Source: Streptococcus ruminicola
Lineage (GTDB): Bacteria > Bacillota > Bacilli > Lactobacillales > Streptococcaceae
Assembly (NCBI RefSeq): GCF_011387195.1
Contig: NZ_CP046919.1
Coordinates: 1,860,001-1,924,000 of the forward strand
Direction of reading: 5' to 3'
Length of the DNA stretch: 64,000 nt
In this document: positions 28,555-39,300 of the stretch, piece by piece
How the letters are laid out: each line of letters begins with the position of its first letter
Position numbering within the stretch: position 1 is the stretch's first letter
Notes under the pieces: model-generated
Databases searched by the model: none
Told to the model about the DNA's origin: nothing
The model's input: the letters and a program-made list of their open reading frames with translations, nothing else
Made by a program: the position numbers and the translations under genes

Positions 28555-28685
28555 TTAATGAATGTCCTACTATGACCAAAAGTTGCTGACATTAAAAATA
28601 AGATTGAGACATTTACCTCGAAATCTTTCAATGATAAGCTTTTAGCGCATATACCTTTCTCTTATAAAATTACAATAACACTTCT

Positions 28686-28694
28686 ATTATAGCA
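28686..28694 (-). promoter_or_regulatory. Extended -10 promoter of the folate operon
   Basis: Minus strand TGC-TATAAT (28686-28694). The -35 is not clear. It gives a leader of about 125 bases before folC; I see no obvious riboswitch in it. Confidence 0.6.
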
Positions 28695-28734
28695 CAAGGA
28701 AAGTCGATAGAAACGATTTCTAAAAGAAGCTTTG

Positions 28735-30453
28735 CTATTTATTCAAAGTGATTTCATAAACGCCACGAACACTATTACAAGCATAAATGTGACTAGCTTT
28801 CTTTAAGTCATCTTTTGTCAAATATGCTTCAAACACGCGACCTTCCTTAATTAATTTTTGCCTGCAAATGCCGTCTAAAATTCCTACGTCAACTGGGGGC
28901 GTATACCATTTTCCATCGATTTCTAAAATGAGATTACCAATAGTCGTTTCCTGCAGATAACCCTTATTAGAAATAAAGATAGACTCACCAGATAAACTTT
29001 GTAAATGCGGACGATAGGTCGTCTTAAAATAAGTAAATGGACTGTCAATTGACTCACTGCGATGAACCAGCTCAGCTTTCAGATAATTTTCTGGCAGGTC
29101 TCTAAGTTCTGCTAGCTGGAACTGAATAGCACCAGTTTGCTTCACTAAAATTCGCAAACGATAGTCAGCATCATCTAACTCCTCAAGCTGCTTAGACAAC
29201 TTTGCTAAAAAATCTTCTTTTGAGAACGGGTAAGCAAAATACCTTGCCGACTCTTTTAAACGCTTGATGTGTTCGTCTAAATCCACCACTTGCTTATGAG
29301 ATACCCTAGCGGTTGTAAGCAAGTCAAAGTCAGGTTGATTGCGATATAAAACCGCCGACTTATCGCAAGCCTCTTTATACTCATCATCACAGGCACTCCC
29401 CCAAGTAATGCCGCCACCAGCACCATAAATAGCCTGATTACCTAGTTTTTGAATGGTACGGATACCGACATTAAAGATAGCATCTCCATTCGGCAGACAA
29501 ATCCCAATCGTCCCACAATAAACGCCTCGAGGTTGCTTTTCTAGCTGATTGATAATCGCCATTGTCGCAATCTTTGGAGCTCCAGTAATTGACCCACAGG
29601 GAAAAAGGGCAGAAAAAATATCTAAAAGACTTTTATCTGATTGCAACTGACTTTCAATGGTTGAGGTCATTTGCCAAACCGTTGAGTATTGTTCAACCTC
29701 ACAAAGTTTTGTTACCTTAACGCTACCGATTTCTGAAATGCGTCCCATATCATTACGTAGCAAATCAACAATCATCATGTTTTCAGCACGATTTTTACTA
29801 TCATTTGCCAGCCAGATTTTATTTTCCAAATCTTCTTTAGTGCTGTAACCGCGAGTAATCGTTCCCTTCATCGGACGCGTTATCAAACGATTTCCTTTTT
29901 TCTTAAAAAACAGCTCTGGACTAACAGACAAAATAGCAAAATCATCATGTTCGATATAGCAATTGTAAGCTGCTTCTTGAGCAATGACTAAGTGATTATA
30001 TAAAGTAAAAGCATCTTCCTCAAGCAGACTAGATAACTGCAAAGTGTAGTTAACTTGGTAGGTATTTCCTTGCCTGATTTCCTCTTTAATCCTAGCGATA
30101 GCTTTCTCATACTCACCTTTAGTCGTATTTGATTGCCATGATTTTGGCAATTGAATATTTTTTTGAGATTGACACGGGAAAGGCTCTTTTTTAACTTCTT
30201 GATGAACCGTAAAATAAGCCAAATACTCACCTGAGAGCGGACGAGTCTTAACTGAAAATTTCTCATCAAAGGCTTGGGCAGCTTCATAACTCACATAACC
30301 AATGACATAATATCCTTGCATTTGGTAATTCTCTACCTCTTGCAAAATGGTTTTAACATCCTTTGCTGACTTAGCAGAAAGCTCAATCAAGGGATTTTCA
30401 AAAATCAAACGTTGCCCTAATTCCTTAAAATCAACAACAGTTTTTTTGTGCAT
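28735..30453 (-). CDS. pabB: Aminodeoxychorismate synthase component I fused to 4-amino-4-deoxychorismate lyase (PabB-PabC)
   Basis: Two domains in 572 aa. Residues about 1-355 form a chorismate-binding PabB (GNTYQVNYTLQL, LSVSPELFF, RPMKGTI, NRAENMMIVDLLRNDMGRI, FPCGSITGAPKIATM). Residues about 365-572 form a class IV aminotransferase-fold PabC (LLTTARVSH, EHIKRLKESARYF, SNKGYLQETTIGNLIL, GILDGICRQ). The fusion makes p-aminobenzoate from chorismate plus ammonia. No PabA glutaminase lies next to it. It ends 180 bases before folC, so PABA and folate synthesis genes are adjacent but separately transcribed. Confidence 0.92.
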   Translation of the reverse strand: MHKKTVVDFKELGQRLIFENPLIELSAKSAKDVKTILQEVENYQMQGYYVIGYVSYEAAQAFDEKFSVKTRPLSGEYLAYFTVHQEVKKEPFPCQSQKNIQLPKSWQSNTTKGEYEKAIARIKEEIRQGNTYQVNYTLQLSSLLEEDAFTLYNHLVIAQEAAYNCYIEHDDFAILSVSPELFFKKKGNRLITRPMKGTITRGYSTKEDLENKIWLANDSKNRAENMMIVDLLRNDMGRISEIGSVKVTKLCEVEQYSTVWQMTSTIESQLQSDKSLLDIFSALFPCGSITGAPKIATMAIINQLEKQPRGVYCGTIGICLPNGDAIFNVGIRTIQKLGNQAIYGAGGGITWGSACDDEYKEACDKSAVLYRNQPDFDLLTTARVSHKQVVDLDEHIKRLKESARYFAYPFSKEDFLAKLSKQLEELDDADYRLRILVKQTGAIQFQLAELRDLPENYLKAELVHRSESIDSPFTYFKTTYRPHLQSLSGESIFISNKGYLQETTIGNLILEIDGKWYTPPVDVGILDGICRQKLIKEGRVFEAYLTKDDLKKASHIYACNSVRGVYEITLNK

Positions 30454-30465
30454 GTTAGCTCCAAA

Positions 30466-31350
30466 CTACTTATTTTTACGCATCACAATAACTTGTCCTA
30501 AAATAAAGACAGCAATGGCAATCCAGATAAAGATAAATCCTTTTAATTGTCCTACAGCTATTGTTTCTTTAAAAATAAGAACCGCAATAATCAACTGAAT
30601 CGTCGGGTTAATGTATTGGATAAACCCAATAATATTTAAAGGTGCTCGCTTAACTGCCTCTGCAAATAAAAGCAAAGGAATTGCTGTCACCACACCAGAA
30701 ATTACCAACAAAACATTTTCCAGTAAAGTATAATCAATCATACTTTCCTTACTAAAAGCTACCAAATAAATGATGACAAAAGGCAAAACCAGACTACTTT
30801 CAACCAGCATAGCAACATCACTGGAGAGTCGAACATTTTTCTTAACCAAGCCATATAAGCCAAAAGATAAGGCTAAAACAATCGAAACTAGTGGTACTTG
30901 ACCTGTGTCAAAAGCAAGCATTCCAACTCCAAATCCTGCAATAGCAATTGCTGAAAGCATCCATGAACTTAAACTTTCGTGCAAGAAAATCACAGCAAGT
31001 AAAATGGAAACAAGCGGCATAATATAATAACCAAAACTCGCCTGAGTTGCTTGACCATGTGCCACTGCAAAGATGTAAGTCAGCCAGTTAATAGCAATCA
31101 AAAAGCTCGCCAAAATCATCATAAATAACTTCTTCTTATCAGCTATCAAACTACCAATCTCACTCTGATACCGCTTGTGATTTCTGGATACTAGCATGTA
31201 AAGCAACATGGTAATAACTGTGAAAATGATACGATAAGAAAAGGTGTTATATGAACTAACACCTGAAAGTAATTTCCAATAAAGGGACAAAAAGCCCCAC
31301 AAAATGTATGTTACTAAACCAAGTAGAAAACCTAAATTAGTCTTTTTCAA
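30466..31350 (-). CDS. rarD: RarD-type EamA-family transporter
   Basis: Membrane protein of 294 aa with about ten helices and two EamA repeats. The N-terminal [25 protein letters not shown] in part, [19 protein letters not shown] and [11 protein letters not shown] are typical RarD motifs. The start is TTG; the second of two adjacent TTG codons (31350) has AAGGAG at better spacing. It overlaps the end of thrB. Family substrates are poorly known (amino acids or metabolites). Confidence 0.88.
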   Translation of the reverse strand: MKKTNLGFLLGLVTYILWGFLSLYWKLLSGVSSYNTFSYRIIFTVITMLLYMLVSRNHKRYQSEIGSLIADKKKLFMMILASFLIAINWLTYIFAVAHGQATQASFGYYIMPLVSILLAVIFLHESLSSWMLSAIAIAGFGVGMLAFDTGQVPLVSIVLALSFGLYGLVKKNVRLSSDVAMLVESSLVLPFVIIYLVAFSKESMIDYTLLENVLLVISGVVTAIPLLLFAEAVKRAPLNIIGFIQYINPTIQLIIAVLIFKETIAVGQLKGFIFIWIAIAVFILGQVIVMRKNK

Positions 31351-32203
31351 CAAAAACTCCTTTAGTATCTACATGTAGAGCAACTACTTCACCGTCCAAG
31401 CCAAGTGATTGAACAGCCTCTAGAACTTTGCTTTCTTGCTCTTTTGGCGCCAAAACCATCACTGTTGGACCAGCACCAGAAAGATAAGTCGCATAAGCAC
31501 CAGCTTGATGCGCTTTTTCTTTAATCTGAGCAAATTCTTTTACTAATTTTTGACGGAAACGTTCATGGAAAAGGTCAGCTTCAATCGCTTTTCCAGCTTT
31601 TTCCAAATCTCCTGTCAAAAGGGCTGCAATAGCAACATTGGCAATTGATGAGGCTGCAACAGCTTCTTTGTAAGAAAATTGAACTGGGAGCACATTACGA
31701 CTATCACTTGTCTTTAATTCATAATTTGGAATAAAAGCTACAAATGATGCCTCTGGGAAAGTCGCAACAGCACTGTTAACTTTTCCATCAACATATGATG
31801 ACACCACAAGATTTCCAAAAATAGCTGGTGCTACGTTATCTGGGTGACCTTCGATTTTAGTCGCTAGCGTAAGCTTTTCATCATCTGACAAGTTCAAGTC
31901 AGCCAATTGATTGGCTAACTCAATACCTGCCACAATAACTGAAGATGAAGACCCTAAACCACGTGCCAAAGGAATATCTGAAACCATCTTAATGCGATGT
32001 GGTTTTAAATCTGATTTGACTTGCAAAGCTGTCGTAATCAAAAGGTTTGTTTCATTACTTGGAACATCACCCAAATCATGCAAAACTTCCCATTTGTCAG
32101 CAGCTTCTAAAACCTCGATTGTTAAATACTTAGAAACCGCAACACCAACAGAATCAAATCCAGGTCCAACATTAGCAGAGGTTGCTGGTACTGTAATTTT
32201 CAT
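31337..32203 (-). CDS. thrB: Homoserine kinase
   Basis: GHMP kinase of 288 aa making O-phosphohomoserine for threonine. Motifs: [18 protein letters not shown] at the N-terminus, [17 protein letters not shown] (ATP loop), [12 protein letters not shown] and [16 protein letters not shown] 32203 (MKITVPAT) matches the family start, but TTG 32221 has a better ribosome binding site (AAGGAAGG, 7 bases away) and would add six residues, so either is possible. It lies 37-55 bases after hom. Threonine synthase is not in this window. Confidence 0.94.
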   Translation of the reverse strand: MKITVPATSANVGPGFDSVGVAVSKYLTIEVLEAADKWEVLHDLGDVPSNETNLLITTALQVKSDLKPHRIKMVSDIPLARGLGSSSSVIVAGIELANQLADLNLSDDEKLTLATKIEGHPDNVAPAIFGNLVVSSYVDGKVNSAVATFPEASFVAFIPNYELKTSDSRNVLPVQFSYKEAVAASSIANVAIAALLTGDLEKAGKAIEADLFHERFRQKLVKEFAQIKEKAHQAGAYATYLSGAGPTVMVLAPKEQESKVLEAVQSLGLDGEVVALHVDTKGVFVEKD

Positions 32204-32258
32204 ATCACTATAATCGCTCAAAAATGAGCCTTCCTTTCACCTTTAAACTTATCGTTTC

Positions 32259-33545
32259 TTATTCACCCAATACTTTAAGACTATTTAAAACTTTGAAATC
32301 TTCTTCAGCTTCCAATTTTTCAGTAACCGCAGCCAATTGTGTCTTACTCATTGAGTGAGTAATGATAACCACACGTGCACGAGTACCGTTTGCTTTTTGT
32401 TGAAGCACTTGTTCAAATGAAATATTTTCAGAATTGAAGATTTCAGCTAAACGAAGCAATTGACCTTTTTTGTCAGGTGTATTAATTGCAAAATAGTAAT
32501 GGCTTGTCACATCTGAAGGATTTGCCATTTTTGTTTCACGAGCAAATTCGTTGAATGATTTACCAACATTGCCATCTTTAATACGGCGGCAAATGCGGAT
32601 AATGTCAGCTGTTACAGAAGTTGCTGTTGGCTTTTGACCAGCACCTGGTCCATAATACATTGATTCACCGATACCGATAGATTCAACAAAGACAGCATTC
32701 ATAACGTCATTTACACTAGCAAGTGGGTGAGCTTTTGGCAAGAATGTTGGTGACACTTCTGCTGAAATACCTGATTCAACTTCACGGACGTCTCCGACAA
32801 GTTTAATCACATAACCAAGTTTTTGAGCAACCGCTACATCATCTGGTGTGATTGTTGTGATACCTTTATGAGCCACATCATCAAAATCAATTGTCATACC
32901 AAAGCCAAATTGACTCAAGATAACAGCTTTATAAGCAGCATCGATACCTTCAACATCATTTGTTGGGTCACTTTCAGCATAACCAAGTTCTTGAGCTGTC
33001 TTAAGAGCATCATCATAAGTCCAACCTTCATCAACCATCTTAGTCATCATAAAGTTTGATGTACCGTTAAGAACACCCAAAATACGAGTCACTTTATCAG
33101 AAGTAAGTGAATTTGCTAGTGTACGAAGGATTGGAATACCACCAGCTACTGCTGCTTCATAGTAAAAAGCAACACCTTTATCTTTAGCAAGCGCAATCAA
33201 TTCTTTACCATGAGTAGCAATCAAATCTTTGTTGGCTGAAACAACATTTTTATCTGCTTCAAGAGCTTTTGTGATGAAAGTACGAGCTGGTTCGATACGT
33301 CCCATCAATTCAACAACAATGTCAATGCTATCATCACTTAAAATCTCATCAACGTTTGTAACAAAATTATAATCATTTCCGGCAGCCAACAAACGATTTT
33401 TTTCTTCATCGTCTTTGACAAGAACCTTAGCGATTTCAATGGTGTCATGAGCTGCTTCCGTGATTTTTGAATGATTTTCTTTCAAAAGGAAAGGAACACC
33501 ACTAGCAACTGTACCAAAACCGAGCAAAGCAATTTTTATTGACAT
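32259..33545 (-). CDS. hom: Homoserine dehydrogenase
   Basis: NAD(P)H enzyme of 428 aa that reduces aspartate semialdehyde to homoserine. Rossmann motif [48 protein letters not shown] (substrate loop), [12 protein letters not shown], and a C-terminal ACT domain (about 350-428) expected to mediate threonine feedback. First gene of hom-thrB, behind an extended -10 promoter. Confidence 0.96.
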   Translation of the reverse strand: MSIKIALLGFGTVASGVPFLLKENHSKITEAAHDTIEIAKVLVKDDEEKNRLLAAGNDYNFVTNVDEILSDDSIDIVVELMGRIEPARTFITKALEADKNVVSANKDLIATHGKELIALAKDKGVAFYYEAAVAGGIPILRTLANSLTSDKVTRILGVLNGTSNFMMTKMVDEGWTYDDALKTAQELGYAESDPTNDVEGIDAAYKAVILSQFGFGMTIDFDDVAHKGITTITPDDVAVAQKLGYVIKLVGDVREVESGISAEVSPTFLPKAHPLASVNDVMNAVFVESIGIGESMYYGPGAGQKPTATSVTADIIRICRRIKDGNVGKSFNEFARETKMANPSDVTSHYYFAINTPDKKGQLLRLAEIFNSENISFEQVLQQKANGTRARVVIITHSMSKTQLAAVTEKLEAEEDFKVLNSLKVLGE

Positions 33546-33626
33546 TTTATTCTCCTTAGTAAGTAATTTTCGAACGGAAAAGTGATTTTTTCAACCAGCA
33601 CTTCCTAAAATAAAAACATTTTCTAC

Positions 33627-33635
33627 ATTATACCA
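33627..33635 (-). promoter_or_regulatory. Extended -10 promoter of hom-thrB
   Basis: Minus strand TGG-TATAAT (33627-33635) about 80 bases before hom; no clear -35. Confidence 0.6.
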
Positions 33636-33704
33636 TAAAATTATTCAGAATTTACAGAAAAATAAAGAAGTCTAAAAATCTTTCCCTAATTTAAGGTAAA
33701 TTCT

Positions 33705-33732
33705 TTATTCTGTACTAAAAAAGTAGTACAAT
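33705..33732 (+). promoter_or_regulatory. Promoter with palindromic operator before the polysaccharide deacetylase gene
   Basis: TTTATT at 33705-33710, 17-base spacer and TACAAT at 33727-33732. A perfect 7-bp inverted repeat TGTACTA (33711-33717)-N6-TAGTACA (33724-33730) fills the spacer, as a repressor site would. Confidence 0.55.
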
Positions 33733-33765
33733 AAAAGCAGATTTTTATCTACAGGGGAGATTTCC

Positions 33766-34707
33766 ATGAAAACACGACACAAGCACGAGAAAAAAAGCAA
33801 AAAATCACTAATACTCGTCAATATTATTCTATTTTTAGCCTGTATCATAGCTGGCGCCATGCTCTTTTTCACATTAAAAGAGAGTCACTCGATTCTATCA
33901 GCAGAAAAAGCAGAACAAATCTCAAAAAAATCAGATCAACAAACGTCAACCACTCCTCCTACCAATCAAACTTCAGTAAATCAAGCTAGTGACAATAATA
34001 GCGAAGTTAACTGGGTTCAGCAAGATTCAGATGTTTCTCTTCCAATTCTAATGTATCACGCCATTCACGTCATGGCTCCCGAGGAAGCTTCAAACGCTAA
34101 CCTTATCGTAGATCCGACAACATTCGAAAGTCACATCAAGCGACTTTCTGATGAAGGATACTATTTTTTAACTCCTGAAGAAGCTTATAAAGTTCTGACA
34201 GAAAATGTTTTACCAAATGGAAATTCAAAAATCATTTGGTTAACTTTTGACGATAGTTTATGGGATTTTTACGATAATGCCTACCCTATTTTGAAAAAAT
34301 ACGGTGCCAAAGCAACTAACAATGTCATTACAAGTACTGTTGGAAATCCTGCCAACCTTAGCCTTGACCAGATGCTTGAAATGAAAGAACAAGGGATGTC
34401 TTTCCAAAGTCATACTTCAACCCACCCAGACTTATCTGCTAGTGATGACAATACTCAAAAAACAGAAATGTCCGATGCCAAAAGCTACCTTGATAGCAAC
34501 TTATCACAAGATACCATGACAATCGCCTATCCTGCAGGACGTTATTCTGATACCACTCTCCAACTCGCTGGTGAACTCAACTATAAACTTGGTATTACAA
34601 CAAATGAAGGAATTGCTGATAAAAATGACGGTTTACTATCATTAGATCGCATTCGAATTTTACCAGAAACAACAGCAGATAGCCTTATGGCAAGTATCAA
34701 TCAATAA
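33766..34707 (+). CDS. Membrane-anchored polysaccharide deacetylase (NodB homology domain)
   Basis: A 313-aa protein: basic N-terminus, one transmembrane helix (about residues 17-40), a Ser/Thr/Gln-rich wall-spanning linker (about 45-88) and a NodB domain (about 95-305). Motifs: PILMYHAIH, TFDDSLWDFYDNAYP (metal Asp pair; the usual DDG reads DDS here), SHTSTHPDLS (HxxxH zinc ligands) and AYPAGRYS. It probably removes acetyl groups from surface or wall polysaccharide outside the cell, as PgdA or IcaB-type enzymes do. Single gene with its own promoter and a shared terminator. Confidence 0.88.
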   Translation: MKTRHKHEKKSKKSLILVNIILFLACIIAGAMLFFTLKESHSILSAEKAEQISKKSDQQTSTTPPTNQTSVNQASDNNSEVNWVQQDSDVSLPILMYHAIHVMAPEEASNANLIVDPTTFESHIKRLSDEGYYFLTPEEAYKVLTENVLPNGNSKIIWLTFDDSLWDFYDNAYPILKKYGAKATNNVITSTVGNPANLSLDQMLEMKEQGMSFQSHTSTHPDLSASDDNTQKTEMSDAKSYLDSNLSQDTMTIAYPAGRYSDTTLQLAGELNYKLGITTNEGIADKNDGLLSLDRIRILPETTADSLMASINQ

Positions 34708-34735
34708 AAAAAGAGCCTCAGTAAGGCTCTTTTTT
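34706..34735. terminator. Bidirectional terminator
   Basis: AAAAAAGAGCC-TCAGTAA-GGCTCTTTTTT between converging genes. Confidence 0.9.
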
Positions 34736-34748
34736 AGTCAATTTTTCA

Positions 34749-34937
34749 TTAATGATTTGTTTTTCGAAACATTTTGATTAAACTATAAATGATATAAGCT
34801 AAATTTCCCAAAAACAAAGCTGACCACAGATAGACAAAAAGTTTCTGATGGTGCTCAATATTGTAAAAAACGGCAACTAGATAAACCACCAAATAAACCA
34901 ATGACATGATTGGAAATGTTTTCTTCTTTTGCTGCAT
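34749..34937 (-). CDS. Small two-TM membrane protein, unknown function
   Basis: A 62-aa protein with a basic start (MQQKKKTFP), two hydrophobic helices (about 10-25 and 34-53) and a basic end (KMFRKTNH). No family recognised. GGGAG precedes the start at good spacing. It is alone between the deacetylase terminator and the TetR gene promoter. Confidence 0.6.
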   Translation of the reverse strand: MQQKKKTFPIMSLVYLVVYLVAVFYNIEHHQKLFVYLWSALFLGNLAYIIYSLIKMFRKTNH

Positions 34938-35119
34938 AACTCACTCTCCCTTTAACCGTCATATCATAACACAATTTGAATACGCTGTCCATATCGCCAA
35001 TGATTTTTTAATAAGTATTTACATTATAATTGAAAGGGCTATCTCATAAAATTTGATACGTTTACATTTTTGGAAAACGTTTTAGGATAAACTTCTTTTC
35101 CCCGGCATCGCAAAGAGAG

Positions 35120-35128
35120 TGCTATAAT
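35120..35128 (+). promoter_or_regulatory. Extended -10 promoter of the TetR gene
   Basis: TGC-TATAAT, 60 bases before the start codon. The 250-base gap it sits in otherwise shows AT-rich sequence and an imperfect cre-like stretch (TGGAAAACGTTTTA, about 35072-35085, 12 of 14 matches). Confidence 0.6.
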
Positions 35129-35187
35129 AACTTTAACTAATACTCAGATCCAATTCCCCATTTTGCTCAAAAAGAAAGGATTTAATT

Positions 35188-35784
35188 ATGGTATGTGGTA
35201 AAGTTAAGCAAATAAAGGATACAAAAGACAGGCTATTTTGTTCCCTCATCTGCCTGATGAAAGGCAAAAACTACGAAGACATCAGGATTAAAGATATTCT
35301 CGAAATCTCCCAAGTCTCAAGAAGAACCTTTTATCGTCACTTCGCTAATAAACAAGAACTCTTAAATTACTATTTTGAAAAGGTAATCGATGAATATCTA
35401 AGAGAACGCCAAAACTTCGCTCAATCTGAAAGTTTCGAAGAAGTGGTGGCTGGTTCATTAGAATTTTGGTATCATAAGCGAAACGTTTTATCAATCTTAA
35501 TCAAGCACCAACATTTCGATCTTTTCTTTCAAAAATTTGATAGCCGAACCAGAAAAATATTTGATAGCATTACTTTACCTTGGTTTGCTTATAGTGATGA
35601 TGTCGCAAAAATCAACTATGCAGTTGAATTTATCGCTGGAGGTTATTACAATGTTCTCAGGACTTGGCTTAAAAAAGAAAATCCTGAGAAACCTGAAGAA
35701 ATTACCCAAGATGTTAAACAGCTGATTATTAAATTAACTAAATTCTTTGATTTAAATCCACAAATCGAAAAACAAGAACTCTGA
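35188..35784 (+). CDS. TetR/AcrR-family transcriptional regulator
   Basis: A 198-aa repressor. The N-terminal HTH is IRIKDILEISQVSRRTFYRHFANKQELLNYYFE (residues about 30-65, given here in part as IRIKDILEISQVSRRTFYRH). The ligand-binding C-terminus (about 80-190) contains FIAGGYYNVLRTWLKK, similar to DhaS/YcnC-like TetR_C groups. It faces away from the small membrane gene and converges with the DUF1648 gene. Neither its target nor ligand can be read. Confidence 0.85.
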   Translation: MVCGKVKQIKDTKDRLFCSLICLMKGKNYEDIRIKDILEISQVSRRTFYRHFANKQELLNYYFEKVIDEYLRERQNFAQSESFEEVVAGSLEFWYHKRNVLSILIKHQHFDLFFQKFDSRTRKIFDSITLPWFAYSDDVAKINYAVEFIAGGYYNVLRTWLKKENPEKPEEITQDVKQLIIKLTKFFDLNPQIEKQEL

Positions 35785-35808
35785 TAATTTCAGAGTTCTT
35801 ATCTTTTT
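35774..35808 (+). terminator. Terminator of the TetR gene
   Basis: AAGAACTCTGA-TAATT-TCAGAGTTCTT overlapping the stop codon, followed by T-rich sequence. Confidence 0.9.
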
Positions 35809-35816
35809 TACTAATA

Positions 35817-36143
35817 TTAAAACACTTGATGTAACATGACTAAAATGAAAATCAATACGATCAATGATAAGATTTGAATGAATTTGATTTCACTGGCTAA
35901 GAGAATCGGGTAACTTCTCAGATTAGTCTTTTTACGATACCATTTTGACCAAAGTATTCCTGCTTCACCAAGAATTAAAGTAAGAAATGGATAAATAAAA
36001 AGATTAATCCTACTTCCTTTACCATCCACTAAGCCATTATTAAAATGAAGCATAATTTCTTCTGGTGAGAGCAAAACTAAGGCGATAGTTACTAGAAAAG
36101 TAACACCATATAGCAATCTAACATATAACGAGAATCTCTTCAT
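35817..36143 (-). CDS. DUF1648-like membrane protein
   Basis: A 108-aa protein with three hydrophobic helices (about 10-26, 46-62 and 85-105). EEIMLHFNNGLVDGKGSR resembles the DUF1648 motif (HFN..G..DG..S) found in SdpI-like proteins. It has AGGAG before ATG 36143. Function unknown; the family includes immunity-like membrane proteins, so a stress or immunity role is only a possibility. Confidence 0.7.
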   Translation of the reverse strand: MKRFSLYVRLLYGVTFLVTIALVLLSPEEIMLHFNNGLVDGKGSRINLFIYPFLTLILGEAGILWSKWYRKKTNLRSYPILLASEIKFIQILSLIVLIFILVMLHQVF

Positions 36144-36212
36144 CTGACTTCTCCTAGCAAGTACTGTTATTCAAATTCTAATCTTCCCATTCCTAATTGT
36201 CAATTAAAAAAG

Positions 36213-36243
36213 CAAAAAACCACCAGTCAGATGACTAGTGGTT
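36213..36243 (-). terminator. Terminator after the type IIG gene (diverged copy of the rplL terminator region)
   Basis: Minus strand ACCACTAGTC and GACTGGTGGT pair (one G-U) and are followed by TTTTT. It shares the ACTAG/CTAGT core and spacing with the rplL terminator at 40156-40188. Confidence 0.85.
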
Positions 36244-36245
36244 CT

Positions 36246-36273
36246 GTTTTATTAAGCTACTTGAGTAGTTACC
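36246..36273. repeat. Left 28-bp direct repeat flanking the type IIG unit
   Basis: 27 of 28 bases match 40193-40220; the only difference is A versus G at position 10 (36255). It contains the palindrome CTACTTGAGTAG. Confidence 0.85.
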
Positions 36274-36365
36274 AAACCTTAATATCGAAATCTACCAAAA
36301 AACTCTTCAAAGTGACTTGATATTATTTTCTTTAATACTCTTTGTAAATCTAGCAAACTTATCTC

Positions 36366-39300
36366 CTAAAGCTCAAAATCTCGAACAGTTTGTTTTTCTT
36401 CCTCATTCAATCCGAACAAATCCATGACGAGTTCATCAATCTCAGTATTTAAAGAATCAACTAAGTCTTGATCAACTTCCTCTTTTGCCATTTCTTTCAT
36501 TAGTTGCTTAGCTAAGTCAGCGATTTCATTCTGTTGGTCAACAGTTGAATTAGGAATAGGGAATTGCTTGATTTGTGTTAGTCGCATTTGAGGAAATGTA
36601 TTTCTTTGTAAAAAATCAAACTTTTCAATAGCATAAAAAGAAAGTATTTTTGAATTCAATACACCAATTAAATATAAAGGAGAAACTTTCAGATTGGTAA
36701 TACTTTCAATACTCTGTTCATGTACAAAATTTTCATTTGTATAGGTTGCTCTAAAAGTATAGATAGATTTCACTGGAATTCTAGCAATTAAAAGTCGCTC
36801 TCCTTCAAAAAGTTTACTATCTCTAGGTGCAGCTAGGTGACTTCCATAAGATAAAAACTTTCCTGACCAGTCTAAATAGTATCTTTGTAGATCACTACCT
36901 GATAGAAACATCCGATAGGATTCATCATCTTTTTGATTAGAGAAAAACGGCTTACTAGCTTTAAACTCTTTAAATTCATCTTTGTCCTCAGGTTGTTTAG
37001 GACTTCCTTTACCTCGTTCATACGCTTTCAATCCATCTTTGACTGTACCATAATTTTTTTCTAATACCTTAGAGTTCTTCTCAATTTTTAATAATAATGA
37101 CGAAACTCCTCCACTAATAGACGAAATTGTAATTACATCCTGACTAAGTAAACTTTCAGCCTTAGTTTCAGCTACTAGGTTTGTTTCACCACCTGAAATC
37201 ACACCTAAAGTAACTTTAGAGGGGCGTTTCGTAAACATATCTACTATACAAACATCAATAGAAGCTTCATCAAAAATTTTATCTTTAGAATTTATAAAAG
37301 TTACTTCATCATAGTTTTTAAGAATATGGTGGCGTAGCCTCTTATATTGATTAATTGTAAAAAATGAATTGGGAATAATATATGAAATTCCACCGCCATC
37401 TCGAACTAGAGAAAAGGCTAACTCCAAAAACAAACCAAAAGTATTTGCTTGATAGTTATTCAAAGGATAAGTCCTTGAATAGTAGCTTTTCATTTCATCT
37501 GAAAAGACGTTATTTTGAGCGAAGATATAAGGTGGATTACCAATCACAAGGTCGAAGCCAACAAACTGACCGTCTTCTCCTAAAATTTCTGGAAACTCCA
37601 TTCGCCACTCCATACCTCCCGCATAGAGTGGATTCTTTAGACGAGCATCCAGTTCTTTTTCTGCTTGAGCAAGTTGTTTACTTAATCTTTCAAATTCTTT
37701 ACTATTCTTGTTTTCTTCATCAAAAAGACTAATTGCTCCTGCCTTATTTCGCTCAGAAATCAATTTAGTCAACTTCTTCAACTCAGGACTTGAAGCTAGG
37801 TCATCAAAGGAATATTTGAGTTTTTCAATCTTATCCCAAATAATTCCCTTGGTAGCTTTATTGTTGGTTTTCTTATAATCTCGAACAAGCTCCAAGTACT
37901 CTTTGAAATCATTGCGACGCATATCAAATTCATAGTCAAAGTCAAATTTATGAAGAAGACTATCTCCAACCTTAATATTGATATCAATATTTGGAAGTGT
38001 TGTTAATGTGTCAACACCACTCTCTTCATCTTTATAATAGTATGAAGATTTCAATAACTCAATCCAAAGACGCAAACGGCAAATATTAACTGAACTTGGG
38101 TTAATATCAACTCCAAATAGGGAACTTTCTAGGATATGTCGCTTCTGATGGAAAATCGCCTTTTGAATCTGTTCTGATTGTTGATTACCAGTCTGATAGA
38201 CAAAGTTATTTCCTGCCATATCCTGAATAACTAACTCATCATTGATAACATAGCATTGAATAAGATTCCCAATGAATTTTCCCTCAGCATCAAATAGAAC
38301 ATTTAAATCACTTTTGAGAGCAATGATTTCATTAAGAACAGAGACAAGGAAGTGACCTGACCCAACTGCTGGGTCACAAACTTTAAGTTCATCAATAGCT
38401 TGATTGACTTTATGAGCATTTTCAATGCTGTGTCCAATCCCTATTTTAATATCTTCAATGGTTTCACAATTCCAACCAAGAGCTTCATTAACCTTATCAA
38501 CCACTGCTGTACGAATCGCTTTGCGTGACATATACATCGTAATGTTACCTGGAGTGTAGAAAGAGCCATCACGATACCCGTTAATCTTTTCAAAAATCAG
38601 ACCAAGAACAGAGGCATTGATGAGGTCATTCTTAGTTTTTTTATGGTGGCTAATACTAGTTGAGAAATCATAAGAATCAAGGAAGTCAAAAAGATATTCA
38701 ATAATGTTAATTTGACCCTTTTTCCGTTTCTTATCTGCCCCTATTAAAGCAGTTTTAGAGAAAATCTCAATATTACCCTCAGGCAAGCGATCGATACTAA
38801 TTCCATATTCAGACTTCTCCAGTTGAGTTTCTTCAAACAATGATGAATTAAGATAAGGAATATAACCAAACTTTTCTTGAATTCTTTTATTTCGATCATT
38901 TACCTTGCGAGCAAGAACACCGAAGAAAAGGCTGTAAATCTCTTCAAAGCTAGAAAGTTTATCATAAGTCAAGAAACGGTATGATTCATCACTATTGAAC
39001 AAAACTAACTGAGATTCTAGCAGTTTAAGAAAAAGAATCCTATTCATCCAAACAACTGTCAACTGAATAGCATTTTCCTCTTGTTTATCTTTAGGAACAT
39101 CTTTCATATCCAATTTTTCAATAATATTTTCTACGAAAGAATATTGCTGTCGTTTAGCAGGTTTCAAGCGTGAAATGATTTTTGTTGTTCCCTGTTTGCT
39201 TTCCTCTAACCCCATCAGATAAAGTAATTCATCATAAAAGTTTTTATTAAGTTTGTTAGAGTCGGTAAAAATTTCTTTATTCAGTAAGTTCTCGGCAGTG

